64,000 nucleotides of DNA from Eupeodes corollae. Lineage: Eukaryota > Arthropoda > Insecta > Diptera > Syrphidae. The stretch spans positions 303,860,485-303,924,484 of the forward strand of contig NC_079147.1 in assembly GCF_945859685.1 (NCBI RefSeq). Direction: 5' to 3'. The notes below the pieces were generated by a model. It did not search any database and was not told where the DNA came from. It saw only the letters and a program-made list of their open reading frames with translations. Made by a program: the position numbers and the translations under genes. Shown piece by piece: positions 47,246 through 58,600 of this stretch (the first letter of the stretch is position 1; every line of letters begins with the position of its first letter).

Positions 47246-50008
47246 CATATTCCTGATTCCCACCTGATAATTACAAAAATAAAAGAACAGTTTGATAGAC
47301 ATTTTCAATATCCACAATTGTGCTGTTCGATATCTAAGTAATTTTATTTGTTTTTTGATTAAGATATCGAAAATGACATACATGGAATAATTTATCATAT
47401 TTATTTCTTATCCATTGTCGTATGAAATCTCAGATTTGTTTCTCTTTCAACTGTCTTAAGAATTAATACAACTTAAAAACTTAAACTTATTTCTTTTTTC
47501 TGTTAAAAAAGCCATTAGTCGTTATTTGAATGGCGTCATACAAAGTGTCAACATAAAGTCAAGGCTACAATATTTTGTTTTCTTTCTTTTTGACAACTGC
47601 TCAATTTTTTTTGCATCCTTCGCACATATTGCAATCTGTCAAATTCCTAATCCAAAGCCCCATAAAAAAACAGAAAATGTCAATTTTGATAGAATTATTG
47701 ACATTTGAGCTGCCCTGTTCACTTCAATCACTCCTAAATATACGATATCCTTGTCTGTTTGCTAAAAATTCAAATATATGCTCTGCCAATAAAAGCCAAG
47801 TGACGGCTACAAAACGAAGAGGCGAACCTTTGATTAAAAAATAAAAATAAAAACAAAACTAAAAAACGAAAATTCCCCAAATCAGGAATTGAAATTCCAT
47901 GACCATGCCAATCTCAGCGACTAATCTTCGATGTGGCAACATATTTTTCCTCCGTTGCGCTGCCTCTGACACTGCCTTTGGCCTGGGCTTGGGTATTCCC
48001 AACTGGTGCTTGTCTAGTGCCAAAAGAACAATCGAAAAAATGTGTTTAGCACCATGCTGCCATTCGAATGATAATTACCCGATGCGATATCTGTTCAAAC
48101 GATAGAAAACGAACAGAAAGCGGTGCCCAGCTCAGAGCCTGTGTCAGTGTCACTGCTACTGCCATTGCCATTGCCATTGCCATTTTGCCATCATCATCAC
48201 CGCAATAAAAAGAGGCACCATCCAGGCAAAAGCCAATCCATATGCACACCCGAAACATCATTGGCAGACAAAAGAGGATGTATAAAATTAAATGTCAAAC
48301 GTGGTGTGTCAAAAATCGTAATTCATTCGGCGCATACGATAATGGCATTTATTAGCTTTGCAAAGTCCATTGACATTAAAGCACTAGCTCTGCTGATAAG
48401 CTGAAGGTTCAAGCCCCAAACACTACATATTCAACAAAAGAAAACAAGAAACCTAGGTAGGGCTTCTTTTCTATGAACAGTTATGGCTTGGAACTTTTTT
48501 TCGGCTACTTGTCAATTCATAACTAATAACTAGGTTTACAATGCATGACAATAACGCCCCCAATATAATAAACGCTCCCATGCCACAGCCACAGTCACAG
48601 CCACAGGGTGATTAAGCAGTCAAACAGAACGGTTAGGTTCACGCGATTTCAATGCAATAACTCTTCTAAACAGCCAAAATCAATTAACCATCCACCCTGT
48701 GTTGCCTGTGCACAACGAACATACCCAGCAACAGCACTCCATGATTAATTGACCCGTTGAGATTATTTATTTGCGTGTGGCTATGATTAGGGATTAATTG
48801 ATTCATAAATGTGGCGACGCTACGAATCTCAATTAGGGTGGACGGGCAAAACCAATCCGCAGTTTACGGATCGAAATAGCCAAAATCGGTCGAAGATTTG
48901 AATAATTTATCAATATGGCGGCTGAATTAGTGGCTCCAAGCTTCATGACGTCGCGGCGGCGAACGGTGGTGGTGGTGGCGGCACTGGCGACGAAGAAGTT
49001 AGAAGCTTATTCAAATCCATGGCTGATGGGCTGTGCTGTGATATCCCGGTTAGGGGAATATTTTAAGATTCAAGCCTTGACTTTAAGCGGATCTTCGATT
49101 TTTTTTTGCGTATTTGTCAATACTGTACTTTATTTTTGTACATAATTTTTGAAGTCTTTGTTTCTTTTTTCAATTTTGGAATAAAATTGTCATAAATCTT
49201 AAGCTTAGCTTTTAAATTCTACTAAATGTCATTTCAAATTCTGTCTATTGTGAAAAACTTTACCAATATTCTTCGTTCTATTGTTTGAAATGATCTGGTT
49301 TTTGATTATATGTATTGATGTTTTGAGATACGCTGATGAATGTTAAAATCGTTAATTGCTTGTTTCCGGGTTGATTAGAATAAAATGGTAAATAGGAGCA
49401 CAATTTATAGGAGACAAAAATAAAACTTTTGTTGATATTATTTTGTTATAGTCATCACGTTTGGTCATTGAAAAACAAATAATGACTGTTTAGTAAGAAA
49501 CCCATTTAGTAAACAGTCATTATTTGTTTTTGGAATGAATGACTCACTTTTTATGAAGTGCGTTTTAGAAATTCATACACTTGGAAAAATGCATGTTCTC
49601 CTCAATTTTTAACTAAGTTTTCTTAATTATTTATGTCTCAAAACTTTCTTTCCTAAGACTGTTGAAATAGAAAACCAGTTAAAAACTCTTAAGCACTTCA
49701 CTTTGTCAGGAAATAAACCAATTAAAAAAATAAAGAGTCTACTTCCATAAATAATAAAAAAAATACTAATAATACTAAAAAATACTAACAGAAAGCTTGA
49801 CTTGAAGTGAAAAGGTCATGTTTAACTTCACATTTTATTGATAGCCCTGTGTTTCTACTGTCATTTTGACAGCTGACAGTTTACAAAAAATGTTTTTTAA
49901 AATCGAGCAACACAATAATGAAAGAACTGAAATGATCCAAAACATTAATTCCTAAAGTGGGAAATTTTGGATAACATATATCTGCAATATAATAATGATA
50001 TAAAACAT
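47246..50008. other. Intergenic with simple repeats and a hairpin
   Basis: No gene supported. Contains CCATTG repeats at about 48160-48183, a CCACAG-type run at 48586-48608 and a GGT run at 48965-48976. GC-richer, homeodomain-site-rich sequence at 48700-48830 contrasts with the AT-rich surroundings. A perfect 22-base inverted repeat lies at 49471-49531. Confidence 0.45.
49471..49531. repeat. Perfect 22-base inverted repeat (hairpin)
   Basis: The left arm AAAAACAAATAATGACTGTT+TA (49471-49492) is perfectly complementary to the right arm at 49510-49531, with a 17-base loop. Outer flanks GTCATT (left) and AATGAC (right) add an imperfect extension. Confidence 0.85.
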
Positions 50009-50716
50009 TATAAAGGGTCATTCATTTCGCGGTTTCAAAAGTATTATTCGAAATCCGTCAAACTAAGTTGTTAAACCAATTTTGTGTTCAGTTGAAAGTC
50101 TGACATTATCGAGAATGGATCGCTTAACTATCGCACAGCGCATACAAATTGTTAAAATCTACTACAATATGGTGATTCTGCTCAGCCTCATTTCGTGCTT
50201 TAAGAGGTGATTATATTTCAATAACCGTCCAATTACCCAAGTAATTGGCAAAATTGTGAAGAAATTTGAAGAGACTTGATTGGTTGCAGATGTTGTAAGG
50301 CCTGTGCATCATCCTTTCGCTCGTACCACTGAAAATATCGCTGCTCTAAATGAAAGCGAACGAGTGTAACGGTCAATTCGGGGCGTTATTATCATATGAT
50401 AACCGACTGTTTTTGGCTGCTGTTGAAGATACGACTTGGAGAATATGTGCCACATGATACAAAGCTCGAGCGAATATGGACTTATTGCAAGAGACATTTC
50501 CTAGTCGCGTAATTTCTCTTCGTGGCGATATCAACTGGCCACGAAGTTCATGAGATTTAACAATGCTGGACTATTTTTTTGGAGGGCTAGTCGGAAGACT
50601 GAGTTTACGTAGATAATCCTTTAAGCACTTAAAAACCAACATTCGTCAAGTTACGGCTGAGAAGCAGCCCAATATGTGTCAAAAAGTGCTCGAAAATTAA
50701 CTCAAAAGATCAACGT

Positions 50717-53336
50717 TAGGTTAGGTTAGGTTGGAGTGTCTGTCCAGATGTCATTGACACACGTAGACGTTAAGGGTCCATTGTGATACCACTAATGAGG
50801 TTACTCATGGGAGAGTAATGAACTTAAAGAAACCATTTTGTACTTTTAATAAAGTTAAAGAGTTGTTTTGTGTCAATAGTGTGCCAGTTCACTGGTATTA
50901 TCGAAGAAGGGATTACCGAGAAAGTTATTCCTTCTAATGGAGAGTGCTGGACATGTACTCGTACATAGAAGGTGTTGGACTGTTTCCTCTTCCTCCTCGT
51001 CCATGCAGCTTCTAAAGAATTCATTTGTAGACCCCTAGCCTCAGAGCATGTCTTTGTATGAAGCAGTGTCCTGTTATTACTCCAATTGTAGAGCTTTTAC
51101 TTTGTCTGCTCAGGGATATCAAGCCTTTTGTCCGTTTTAAGACTATGCTTGGCCATATTTGCTTGGCAGGTGGTACTCTATGACCATCTAGCATATTGTT
51201 TGAGAAGATATTTGCATGTAGCAAGTGGTGTCCCTATGTTATGTTTTTGTCTAACATTAGGCAGAAGTGTTCCGGCGGAAAGAACCCCAGAGCAAACGCG
51301 TAAACTTTAAGAAAATATAATACAAAAATATTTCACATATCATGACGGTGTACATTTCCGTTTTTGGCGAGCTCATCGGCTTTGCAATTTCCCGGAATGT
51401 CTTTGTGGCCCGGCACCCAAATGAGGTGAATATTAAACTGTCCCGTCATCTCATTGAGAGATGATCGACAATCGTGGACTATTTGAGAGTTTGTGCAGAC
51501 AGACGCGAGAGATTTAAGAGCGGCTTGGCTGTCCGAGAAGATTCGTCTATCCTTGCAAGATATAACGTTTTCTTTGAGCCAGGATAGTGCTTCTTTAATC
51601 GCCATTACTTCTGCCTGGAATACACTACATTGATTGGGAAGTCTATATGATAGACTCTGATTCGTTTGTTCCGAAAAGATACCACTTCCAACTCCGTGAT
51701 CGGTCTTTGAACGTCTTCAAGGGGTCTCTCTTCTTCCCAGGAGGATCTTGAAGGGATGGATACATAGAAGTTCTTACCGAATACCATATTTGGGGTGGTA
51801 TAGTCTAAGCGATCTGGGATAGATCTGAAACTGTCTAGAATAGTAGTATGTCCAGTAGTGTTACTGTTCCATTGAGAGGTGGCTCTAAGCCTCACACATG
51901 AGTTGGCTGAAACCATTTTGGAGAAGATGTCAAATGGTGTTAGGTTTAAAAGCACTTCCAGTGCTGCGGTTGGTGTTGAGCGAAGTGCTCCTTTGATGCA
52001 CATACCTGCTGACCGCTGGACTTTGATGAGCTTATTTAGATTTACCGTCTTGTCCAGTTTGGTCCACCATAAGACAGCTCCAAAAATGAGTATCGGTCTG
52101 ATTACCGAAGTGTATAGCCAGTGGGTCATTTTTGGGAAGAAGCCCCATTTTGATCCTATGGCCATTTTACAAGTAAAAAGCGCTACAGTAGCCTTTTTTA
52201 CTCTTTCATCAATATTTGCCTTCCAATTTAGTTTTTTGTCTAAAATAAGGCCTAAATATTTAACTTGGTCGGAAAAGTTTAATGGTATTCCTTTAATCTT
52301 GGGTGGGCTAATCTGAGGAATTTTATATCTTCTCGAAAAGAGCATTAATTCTGTTTTATGTGGATTGACGTTCAAGCCACATTGCTTAGCCCATTTTGTT
52401 TGCCTTTTTTAAGGCATTTTGTAGGAGTTCCGAGATAACTTTGGGGTGCTTCCCAGATACAGATATTGCAACGTCGTCAGCATAGGCAATCACCCAGCGT
52501 TCCAGCGAATGAAGTTCTGATTCTACTGATTTTCCATTAGAGTAAGCATGTTGAGCTGTGGAAATGAGACATGGTTTTAAGTTATGTCTGATGTAAATTT
52601 CAATCAATCTTTCCAATGTTTTACGAAGGAAGGATGATAGGCTGATTGGTCGTAGATCTTTAGGGTAAACGTGGAAGGGTTTCCCTGCTTTAGGAATGAA
52701 GACTACTTTTGGCATTCTCCAGGCTTTGGGAATATATCTCAATCTTAAACAGCTTGTTAGAATGATTTCCAATGGTGGAATGATCATGTCTGAGCATTTT
52801 TGTGGTTAGGCCGGAATGATTCCGTCTGGTCCTGATGATTTATATGGATCAAAGCTGTCTATGGCCCATTGCAGTTTTTCCCGAGTTATTAGATCAACTA
52901 AATCGCTTTTAAAAGCTTGAGACTCTGATGTTAAGTCGTTGAGTATGTGAGAGCTACCTGGAAAGATGGTGTCTAATAACAGATTAAGAGATTCTTCATC
53001 TGTGATAGTCCACGTGCCTGCTTCTGTCTTTAAAGCGCTTGGTATTGTTGGACTTTTTGAGAGAATTTTCCTGAGTCTTGAGGCTTCTGAAGTATTTTCT
53101 GTTTTAACACAAAAGTTTCTTCAAGAAGACCTCATACTCTTCCTTAATTCTTTTTTATATTGCTTTAGAGCTTGTTTGTATAAGTCCCAGTCAGAAGGAG
53201 ATCTAGTGTACTTAGATCTATTGCAGAGTTTGCGTTACAGGGCATGAAGTTCTAATTGATTCATTAAAGGCTTCGGTGAGATGATTCACAGAAAGGTCTA
53301 GCTCATCTTTACTGAAGGAGCTTTTAAGAAATTGTG
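50717..53336 (-). mobile_element. LOA-type LINE inserted in mariner
   Basis: Minus-strand LINE flanked by TCAACGT on both sides (50710-50716 and 53337-53343), a clear target-site duplication. The 3' end has TTAGG-like repeats (50716-50732). RT pieces are at 52386-52787 ('AWRMPKVVFIPKAGKP', 'DLRPISLSSFLRKTLERLIE', 'QHAYSNGKSVESELH', then a deletion to 'WVIAYADDVAISVSG'). The post-RT region is at 51605-52375 ('VNPHKTELMLFSRRYKIPQI', 'VKYLGLILDKKLNWKANIDE', 'RPILIFGAVLWW'). RNase H is at 51333-51605 ('DRRIFSDSQAALKSLAS', 'IHLIWVPGHKDIPGNCKADE'). The C-terminal 'LTGHC'-type region is at 51021-51224. It is 5' truncated, with no endonuclease. Confidence 0.85.
51605..52375 (-). pseudogene. LOA LINE post-RT open frame
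   Basis: A 256-codon intact frame covering the RT thumb and connection region: 'MNVNPHKTELMLFSRRYKIP', 'DQVKYLGLILDKKLNWKAN', 'IRPILIFGAVLWWTKLD', 'LNKLIKVQRSAGMCIKGALR' and 'FSVPDRLDYTTP'-type sequence. The next frame (51333-51605) continues with RNase H at 'MAIKEALSWLKENVISCKDR'. The near-intact reading frames mark this as one of the youngest copies in the window. Confidence 0.75.
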
Positions 53337-53404
53337 TCAACGTCAAAACTTTATATCAAAAAAGAAATATCATGAAAAAAAAGTTTAATGGATAACCCTG
53401 TATA

Positions 53405-55556
53405 ACATTGTATATATATTTTCTATAGTACTCTCATGAAGAGGAACGATCGAAGCGACATCTGAGAGGCGTGGAGATGATTGAATTTGATCCCTTTTTT
53501 TATACCCCTCAATAGTTGAGAATGAAGGAAAATTCAACAATAATTAAAGAATAGAAAATAGAGAAGAACATATGCAAATGTAGTAGGAGATCGAGGGAGA
53601 CAATAGCAACAACTTTTTGACATTATATGTGTGTATGCATATTATACTTAAAGAGGAAAGTTTTTACGGTTATGCTTTGAAAAGAAATAGAAAAAATATT
53701 TATAAGAGAAACAATAACAACGCAAAAAAGTACTGCAAGAGTATTATTTGAGGTAGGTAGTGAATATAATATATTTTTTAATATATTTGTTTTTCAATTC
53801 AAAAGGGTGTTCCTGATAATTGTCTTTATTTTTGATATGACTCTTAAATCAAAAAAAATTATATTTTATCTTTTTTATACCAAAAATGTAGTTTCATGTA
53901 ATTCCTTTAGTTTGTCAGTTTCATATGTATATGTATATATTTATAAAGGGTGAATTTTTAAAAAATATATGAAAGTTAAAAACAAACACATACATACAAT
54001 TCGGAAAAATGCATGAAATTTTAATTTGAATGTATAGCACGATCCATATAATTTAATTTTTGAAGATTATTTCATGCTGATGTTGAACTTGACCGCGCCT
54101 CAAGGCGTCCATTCGCATAGTCCAATTTTCAATATTTCAATTCAATAAATTGCAAGCGTTGTTCGTTTGTAAGACGATTCATGGTGCAATTATACTCGTA
54201 GACCAAACTGAAGACGTTTGATAGTGAAACAAAACACGAAACGTGCGTCAGCTGTTTAAACCAGTTTTGCCAAAAAGATAACAGGTACAAAATCTCCCTT
54301 CACTTCAAAAGGGACTCTTTTGTTTTCAAAAGGACTTTTTTCTTGATTAGCTTTTCGGTAATAATTTTGATTTCGTCAGTACTTGCAGTTAAACCTCAAA
54401 CTTTCTACCAATTCATTATTAAGATCTCATATACTAGAGTCAAATTGGCTATTTATTCTGATAAGATATCCGTTTTTGAGAAGTTTTTGTTGCTAAATTC
54501 CTAGACATGCTAATTAAAATGCCCGCCGTAAAAAAACTCTTGATACAAGGTGCAAGCTCGGCATACAATGCACTAACAAGTATGTTTGTATCTTTTACAA
54601 GAAAAGACCTTAAAAGATTAAAACCGAAAAAAGTAAAATATTCTGGACTATATGAATCGAAGAGTTCCATGGAAGCAATTAATGTTATCATAATGATATC
54701 TCCATACAAGAAACACTTCCATTCTGTCAAAATCATGATATCTTATATATTAGGCTTATATCTTTCCAATTAAGGCATTGATATCTGTAAGGTTAATTTT
54801 TGAACCTAGTTTTATATTATATTGTATTTATTTATTTGAATGTTTTTATATAAAAATTTAAAATTCAATTCAGTACACCCTATTTAGCCGTTAAAAAACA
54901 AAAATCATCCAAGTTTTGAATAAATTTTAATTTTTGATTGTGTTTATACTTGATCCGTACAAATAACAAATAATACGCAAGAATAACAACAACAAAATAA
55001 CTGAATATATTTAAAATCTTCAATGCATCATATGCCAAATATGGCAACATTTCATTTTTAACAAAAATTGAAAATTTAAAATGAAATGAGAATTATTAAT
55101 TTCAAAATACCTACAACGTTATTGTATACATAGCTACAAACATATGTATTTGTATATGCCAAATATGGCAACATTTAATTTTTCACAAAAATTGAAAATT
55201 TAAAATCTAACGACAATTTTTAAATTCAAAATACCTACAACGTTAAAGTATACATAGCTACAAGCATATGAACACATATGCACATCTCCTCTACATTTAC
55301 ACGTGAAAGCAAAAAAAATGTAAACAAATATTATTCCTTTTTGGTTTGAAATTTGTATTTTGGCTATCTCCCTCGAACATATTAATGCTTATGGAACCTA
55401 AACAAATTTACCTTTCTCATTTTTTCTTTAGTAATTTTCTCCTCATTCTTGATTTCCTACCAAGCATTTTGATACACGCAGCGCCATAAACGGCGTGGAG
55501 ATGAAATAAAAATTTTCGTTCCATAGGAGTACTATAGGAAATATATATACAATGAT
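53405..55556. repeat. Long-range inverted repeat pair around a 2.1 kb segment
   Basis: ATTGTATATATATTTTCTAT followed by AGTACTC (53407-53433) recurs in inverted orientation at about 55528-55554 (one or two mismatches), with a shared outer 'GGAACGA' word nearby. The word GGCGTGGAGATGA also occurs in direct orientation at about 53467 and 55493. Between them are AT-rich sequence and two overlapping open frames (54449-54773) without recognisable motif. The pair could mark the ends of an unidentified DNA element. Confidence 0.5.
55031..55278. repeat. Tandem duplication, 124-base unit
   Basis: TATGCCAAATATGGCAACAT occurs at 55031 and again at 55155. The following about 100 bases match closely ('AAAAATTGAAAATTTAAAAT', 'AAAATACCTACAACGTTA', 'GTATACATAGCTACAA.CATA'). 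This is a two-copy direct tandem repeat with moderate divergence. Confidence 0.8.
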
Positions 55557-55639
55557 AAAGTATAAAATACTTCTTCAAAATGAAATAGCATGATATCTCC
55601 TAATATTAAGAGAACAAAAAATAGTTTCGACCAATTTAA

Positions 55640-56330
55640 AATTTTATTTAAATCGTTTTGAATATTAAGACAGTCGTAGTCTTAGCTTTAAAAAATAGTT
55701 TAAAATCATCTGGAAATAACATAAAGTTGTATACTGCAACGATAAGAGAATTTCATTTACATTAACTAAAAATAACAATGGACAAAGGTGGCTGCCCTGA
55801 GGGACACCAGATAAAACTCGTATTGTTTTTGTAGTACTATTAAAAATGTTGACTATTTGCCTTCAATTAAAGAATTATTGGATATCAAGTAGTTTTGAGT
55901 TGTTTTGTATATTTTTGAAAGCTGCTTAATGCAAATTTATTTAACTACATCAAAACCTAAATTACTTTGAAAGTCTGTAAATACAGCATCGAATTGAAAA
56001 CCAGATTCAAGGGTATCAGAAACATATTTGGCGAACAAAGATAAGTTTGTAGTTGTTGATTTACCAGCTTTAAAAATTGGAGTTATTAAAGATAGTCTTA
56101 AGTCAAATAGAAAAATTTCATTTCAGATGTATTAAAAACTATTTGAAGCGGATTGGTTAAAGAAACACAGTTTTTTTTATAAAAAAGGAAGGAATTCCAC
56201 CTGGACCACCTTTTATTAAGCTTTTAAATACCTTCCAAATTAGTGTTTGAAAATGGAATTTGGTCATCACTAGTATCGGGAATAATTACAGTAGAAAAAA
56301 GATGCATGCAAAAGTTAGGAGAGGTTTAAG
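55640..56330 (-). mobile_element. Jockey-type LINE RT fragment
   Basis: The minus strand reads 'GWIPSFLFYKKNCVSLTNPL'-like sequence, 'LFAKYVSDTLESGFQFDAVF' then 'TDFQSNLGFDVV', 'RVLSGVPQGSHLCPLLFLVN' and 'FPDDFKLF'-like sequence. These are the RT motifs 'vDaVYTDFSKAFD', 'SGVPQGSHLGPLLF' and 'FADD' of the jockey clade, with frame breaks and a lost catalytic Asp. Confidence 0.7.
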
Positions 56331-56699
56331 TGTTATGTTCCTATTAGTAAAAATTCCTGAGTTCTGCTTCTTTGAACTAATTTAAGACTTAAAAGTCTTT
56401 GGATTAGTTGCAATTTGTGATTGAATGTTTATTATCTACTTTTAATTCAAAACTCGGTCAAGAAAATCATATTCACGCCGTAACAACAGTAGCGTTTTTT
56501 TTAAAGCTTAACAAGCTTTTAACATTTTTAGGATTTTTAAGTCTTTGGTTTCCTCACTGTAGTTTAAATTCAGATTTTGTAAGGGATAAGGATAAGGTTA
56601 ACATGTTAGATTCATTTGCGGTCCATATTCCTTTCGAAATGAAGAAGGAGCTGCCGTTAAAGTGAATGGCAAGCGATATTAAAAAATGATTTAAAAAAA
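56331..56699. other. Probable extension of the jockey-type relic
   Basis: The 85-codon plus-strand frame (56408-56665) has no recognised motif. The minus strand contains Lys/Asn-rich stretches resembling the region upstream of jockey RT, so this may be the eroded 5' side of the fragment at 55640-56330. Confidence 0.3.
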
Positions 56700-57603
56700 A
56701 AGATTCTGGGATGACTTCCCATCCCGTCTGTCGATTTGTCTTGCTTAAAAGTTTGTAGGGTTGTGTTAAAAAAGCTGTTAGTTGAATTATTATTAAAAAA
56801 TTTAAAATTACCAACAAATTTTTTCATATAAAGAAATAATTTAGTTTGAAAATTCAGTTTTGTTTAATAGATTTTTAGTCGAAAACAAATTTGTACCAAT
56901 TAAGGTAGCATTTCTTAAATTTTTACAAATTGGTTGATTGAAATTAATTTGAGAGATATCAAGAACCGAACATCAATTTTTACCAAATTTGCGTACTATT
57001 GTTTATAAATTTTACTTTTTTATGAAAAACGGGCCGTTGGATTAAAAAAAAGGAATGAATATCGAAAACAATTTTTTCTGTTTGAAGACAATATTTTTAA
57101 TTTTTGAAAAGCTTTTTGAGTCGAAAATAAATGTTTACTAAGTTTAAGTATTGTTTTTTTTTCTAGTTTTTTATTTTTTGTAAAAAAAACTGTCAATTTG
57201 ATTTTTCTCAAAAATTTTACTGAATGTTGACAACAATATTTAAAAAAAAGAGCAATTTAAAACCAATATCTCAAAGTTTTGAAAAGATATTTGAGTCGAA
57301 AAACAATTTTTACCAACTTTGAGTAATGTTTTTTTTTAAGGTTTTTATTATGTATACGAAAAAAAAAATGTCAATGCGATTTTTCTCAAAATCTTACCAG
57401 ATGTTAAAAATATTATTTTTCGCTGTACAAAATTGTTTTGCACATAAAAGCATTTTGTATTCCTAAAATTTTAGAGGCGACAAAGTTTTTGTTCATTTTT
57501 TTTTGATTTATAAAAAACTCTAGGGACCTTGAAATATCGATAAATGTCAAAATCTTCAATTTGAAAAATCGGGCCCATTACAATAACTTCCAATAAGAAG
57601 TTA
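56700..57603. repeat. Satellite-bearing palindrome-ended repeat, copy S2
   Basis: Starts 'CTGGGATGACTTCCCATCCC' (a GGGATG..CATCCC hairpin), then 'GTCTGTCGATTTGTCTTGC'. About three monomers of the same AT-rich array follow (words TGTCAATTTGATTTTT at 57189 and GTCAATGCGATTTTT at 57369). It ends 'CTAGGGACCTTGAAAT' and 'ATAACTTCCAATAAGAAGTT', the degraded end palindrome. It lacks much of the middle segment present in S1. Confidence 0.75.
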
Positions 57604-57604
57604 A

Positions 57605-57885
57605 TTATAGGTGGTGTAACCGTTCGTTGAGAACTAGGGCCTAGTGACTAGCGAGTAATGTTGTCAGGAATGGAGGGACCTACAATTTTTTGTAATCCAA
57701 ATCCGAACGGCTTATTTGAGAAAGCACTTTTCGTGTCAAGAATTACTATTGGACAATTTGTCAGTTCCACGCAAGAGGCAGTACCCGTGAAAAAAAAATG
57801 TAGATGGCACTGGCAAGGATCAAACCCATGACCTTGAGCATGACAGTCCAACGCACTAACCGTCATGTCACGGAAACAGCGGTAA
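57605..57885 (-). mobile_element. tRNA-derived SINE, copy 6, nearly full length
   Basis: Minus-oriented, best preserved copy. The 3' end is on the left ('TAGGTGGTGTAACCGTTCG', 'GAACTAGGGCCTAGTGAC'), then the body ('CCGAACGGCTTATTTGAG', 'GTTCCACGCAAGAGGCAGT'). The tRNA-like head is on the right: reverse complement of 'GGATCAAACCCATGACC' (box B) and 'CAGTCCAACGCACTAACC' (box A region), ending near 57885. Confidence 0.85.
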
Positions 57886-57999
57886 GCAAAAGTAATATTA
57901 GTTTGATCTTAGCGCTGAAAAGTGCTGAAGTAGGACAGACTCGACAGCTGGCTCACGCGAAGTGCAATCTGGAGGTTATATTTTGATTACTTTTTCCAA

Positions 58000-58600
58000 T
58001 ATTTGACAATAACGCTGTAAATTATGTCCTCCAAGTGGTCAATCGTTTCGGGCTTATCTGCACAGGCTAGCGATTAGAGCATAGTCAAGCAAATTAAATC
58101 CCACTACTTTGGATGGAAATTCAGAGGTCCGTCTGTGTAACGTAATACGGTGGCTGTTACCAAAGGTTTCCTTTGAAAAATTATTTGTGACAAGAACTGT
58201 TTAGCAAGTTGTTCCACTGTTAAATGAAATGTTGAACGAAAAAGTCAGCAATCATGTCTCTATAGCGGTCAGCATTGGATGTAACGTTGTTGCCAGCATC
58301 GTTTTTGAAAAAGAACGTACCAATATTCCACGCACCCATAAAGTCCCAACACACTCTTGAGCATTACCATCGTTCATTGAAATTGACGGATTCATCCAAA
58401 AGTAAACTTCATAGAAAGCAAAGATCAACGGCAATCTTGAGCCTTTGTATTTCAAACCAAACTAAAAATAAATCAGTTGATAGTAACAAAATAGCTGAGA
58501 GATAAAACAGTGTTGTCAATTTTACTCAAAGTTTTGTACTTCAAAAAAACACGATTTCATTATTTTAAGAACTGAAGCTCTCAAAAAAAAAACACCCGAT
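58000..58600 (-). mobile_element. Mariner-like transposase relic
   Basis: The minus strand reads 'YFWMNPSISMNDGNAQECVG' then 'TLWVRGILVRSFSKTMLATT', matching the mariner stretch 'AHFWLNG.vNkQN' to 'vWcg..a.GiiGPyFFk..ag..vTvn'. The downstream part is degraded. The right end 'AAAAAAAACACCC' near 58583 may be a terminal repeat. Frameshifted and dead. Confidence 0.55.

Larger units (their letters stand above)
50009..53404 (+). mobile_element. Mariner-like element split by an LOA LINE
   Basis: The left end AAGGGTCATTCATT (about 50014) is the imperfect inverse of AATGGATAACCCTG (53386-53399), and TATA flanks both ends, as expected for TA target sites. The transposase frame starts at ATG 50115 ('MDRLTIAQRIQIVKIYYN') and reads 'ITQVIGKIVKKFEET', then 'ENIAALNESERV', with an internal deletion. 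It continues 'SRVISLRGDINWPRSS'-like sequence and 'NIRQVTAEKQPN' with several stops. The element is interrupted at 50717-53336 by an LOA-type LINE. Confidence 0.75.

Noticed and set aside
50716..50732. TTAGG repeats, the usual insect telomere unit.
   Set aside because: Only about three units, at the exact 3' end of an LOA-type LINE and next to its target-site duplication. They are the element's tail and not a telomere.
54449..54773. Overlapping 88- and 95-codon frames on opposite strands.
   Set aside because: No motif on either strand. They may be remains of an unidentified element but cannot be called as genes.
57881..57920. About 40 bases resembling the RTE-like LINE near 60860-60900 ('TTTGATCTTAGCGCTG').
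   Set aside because: Too short to define as a separate copy; it may be a scrap left by deletion next to the SINE.
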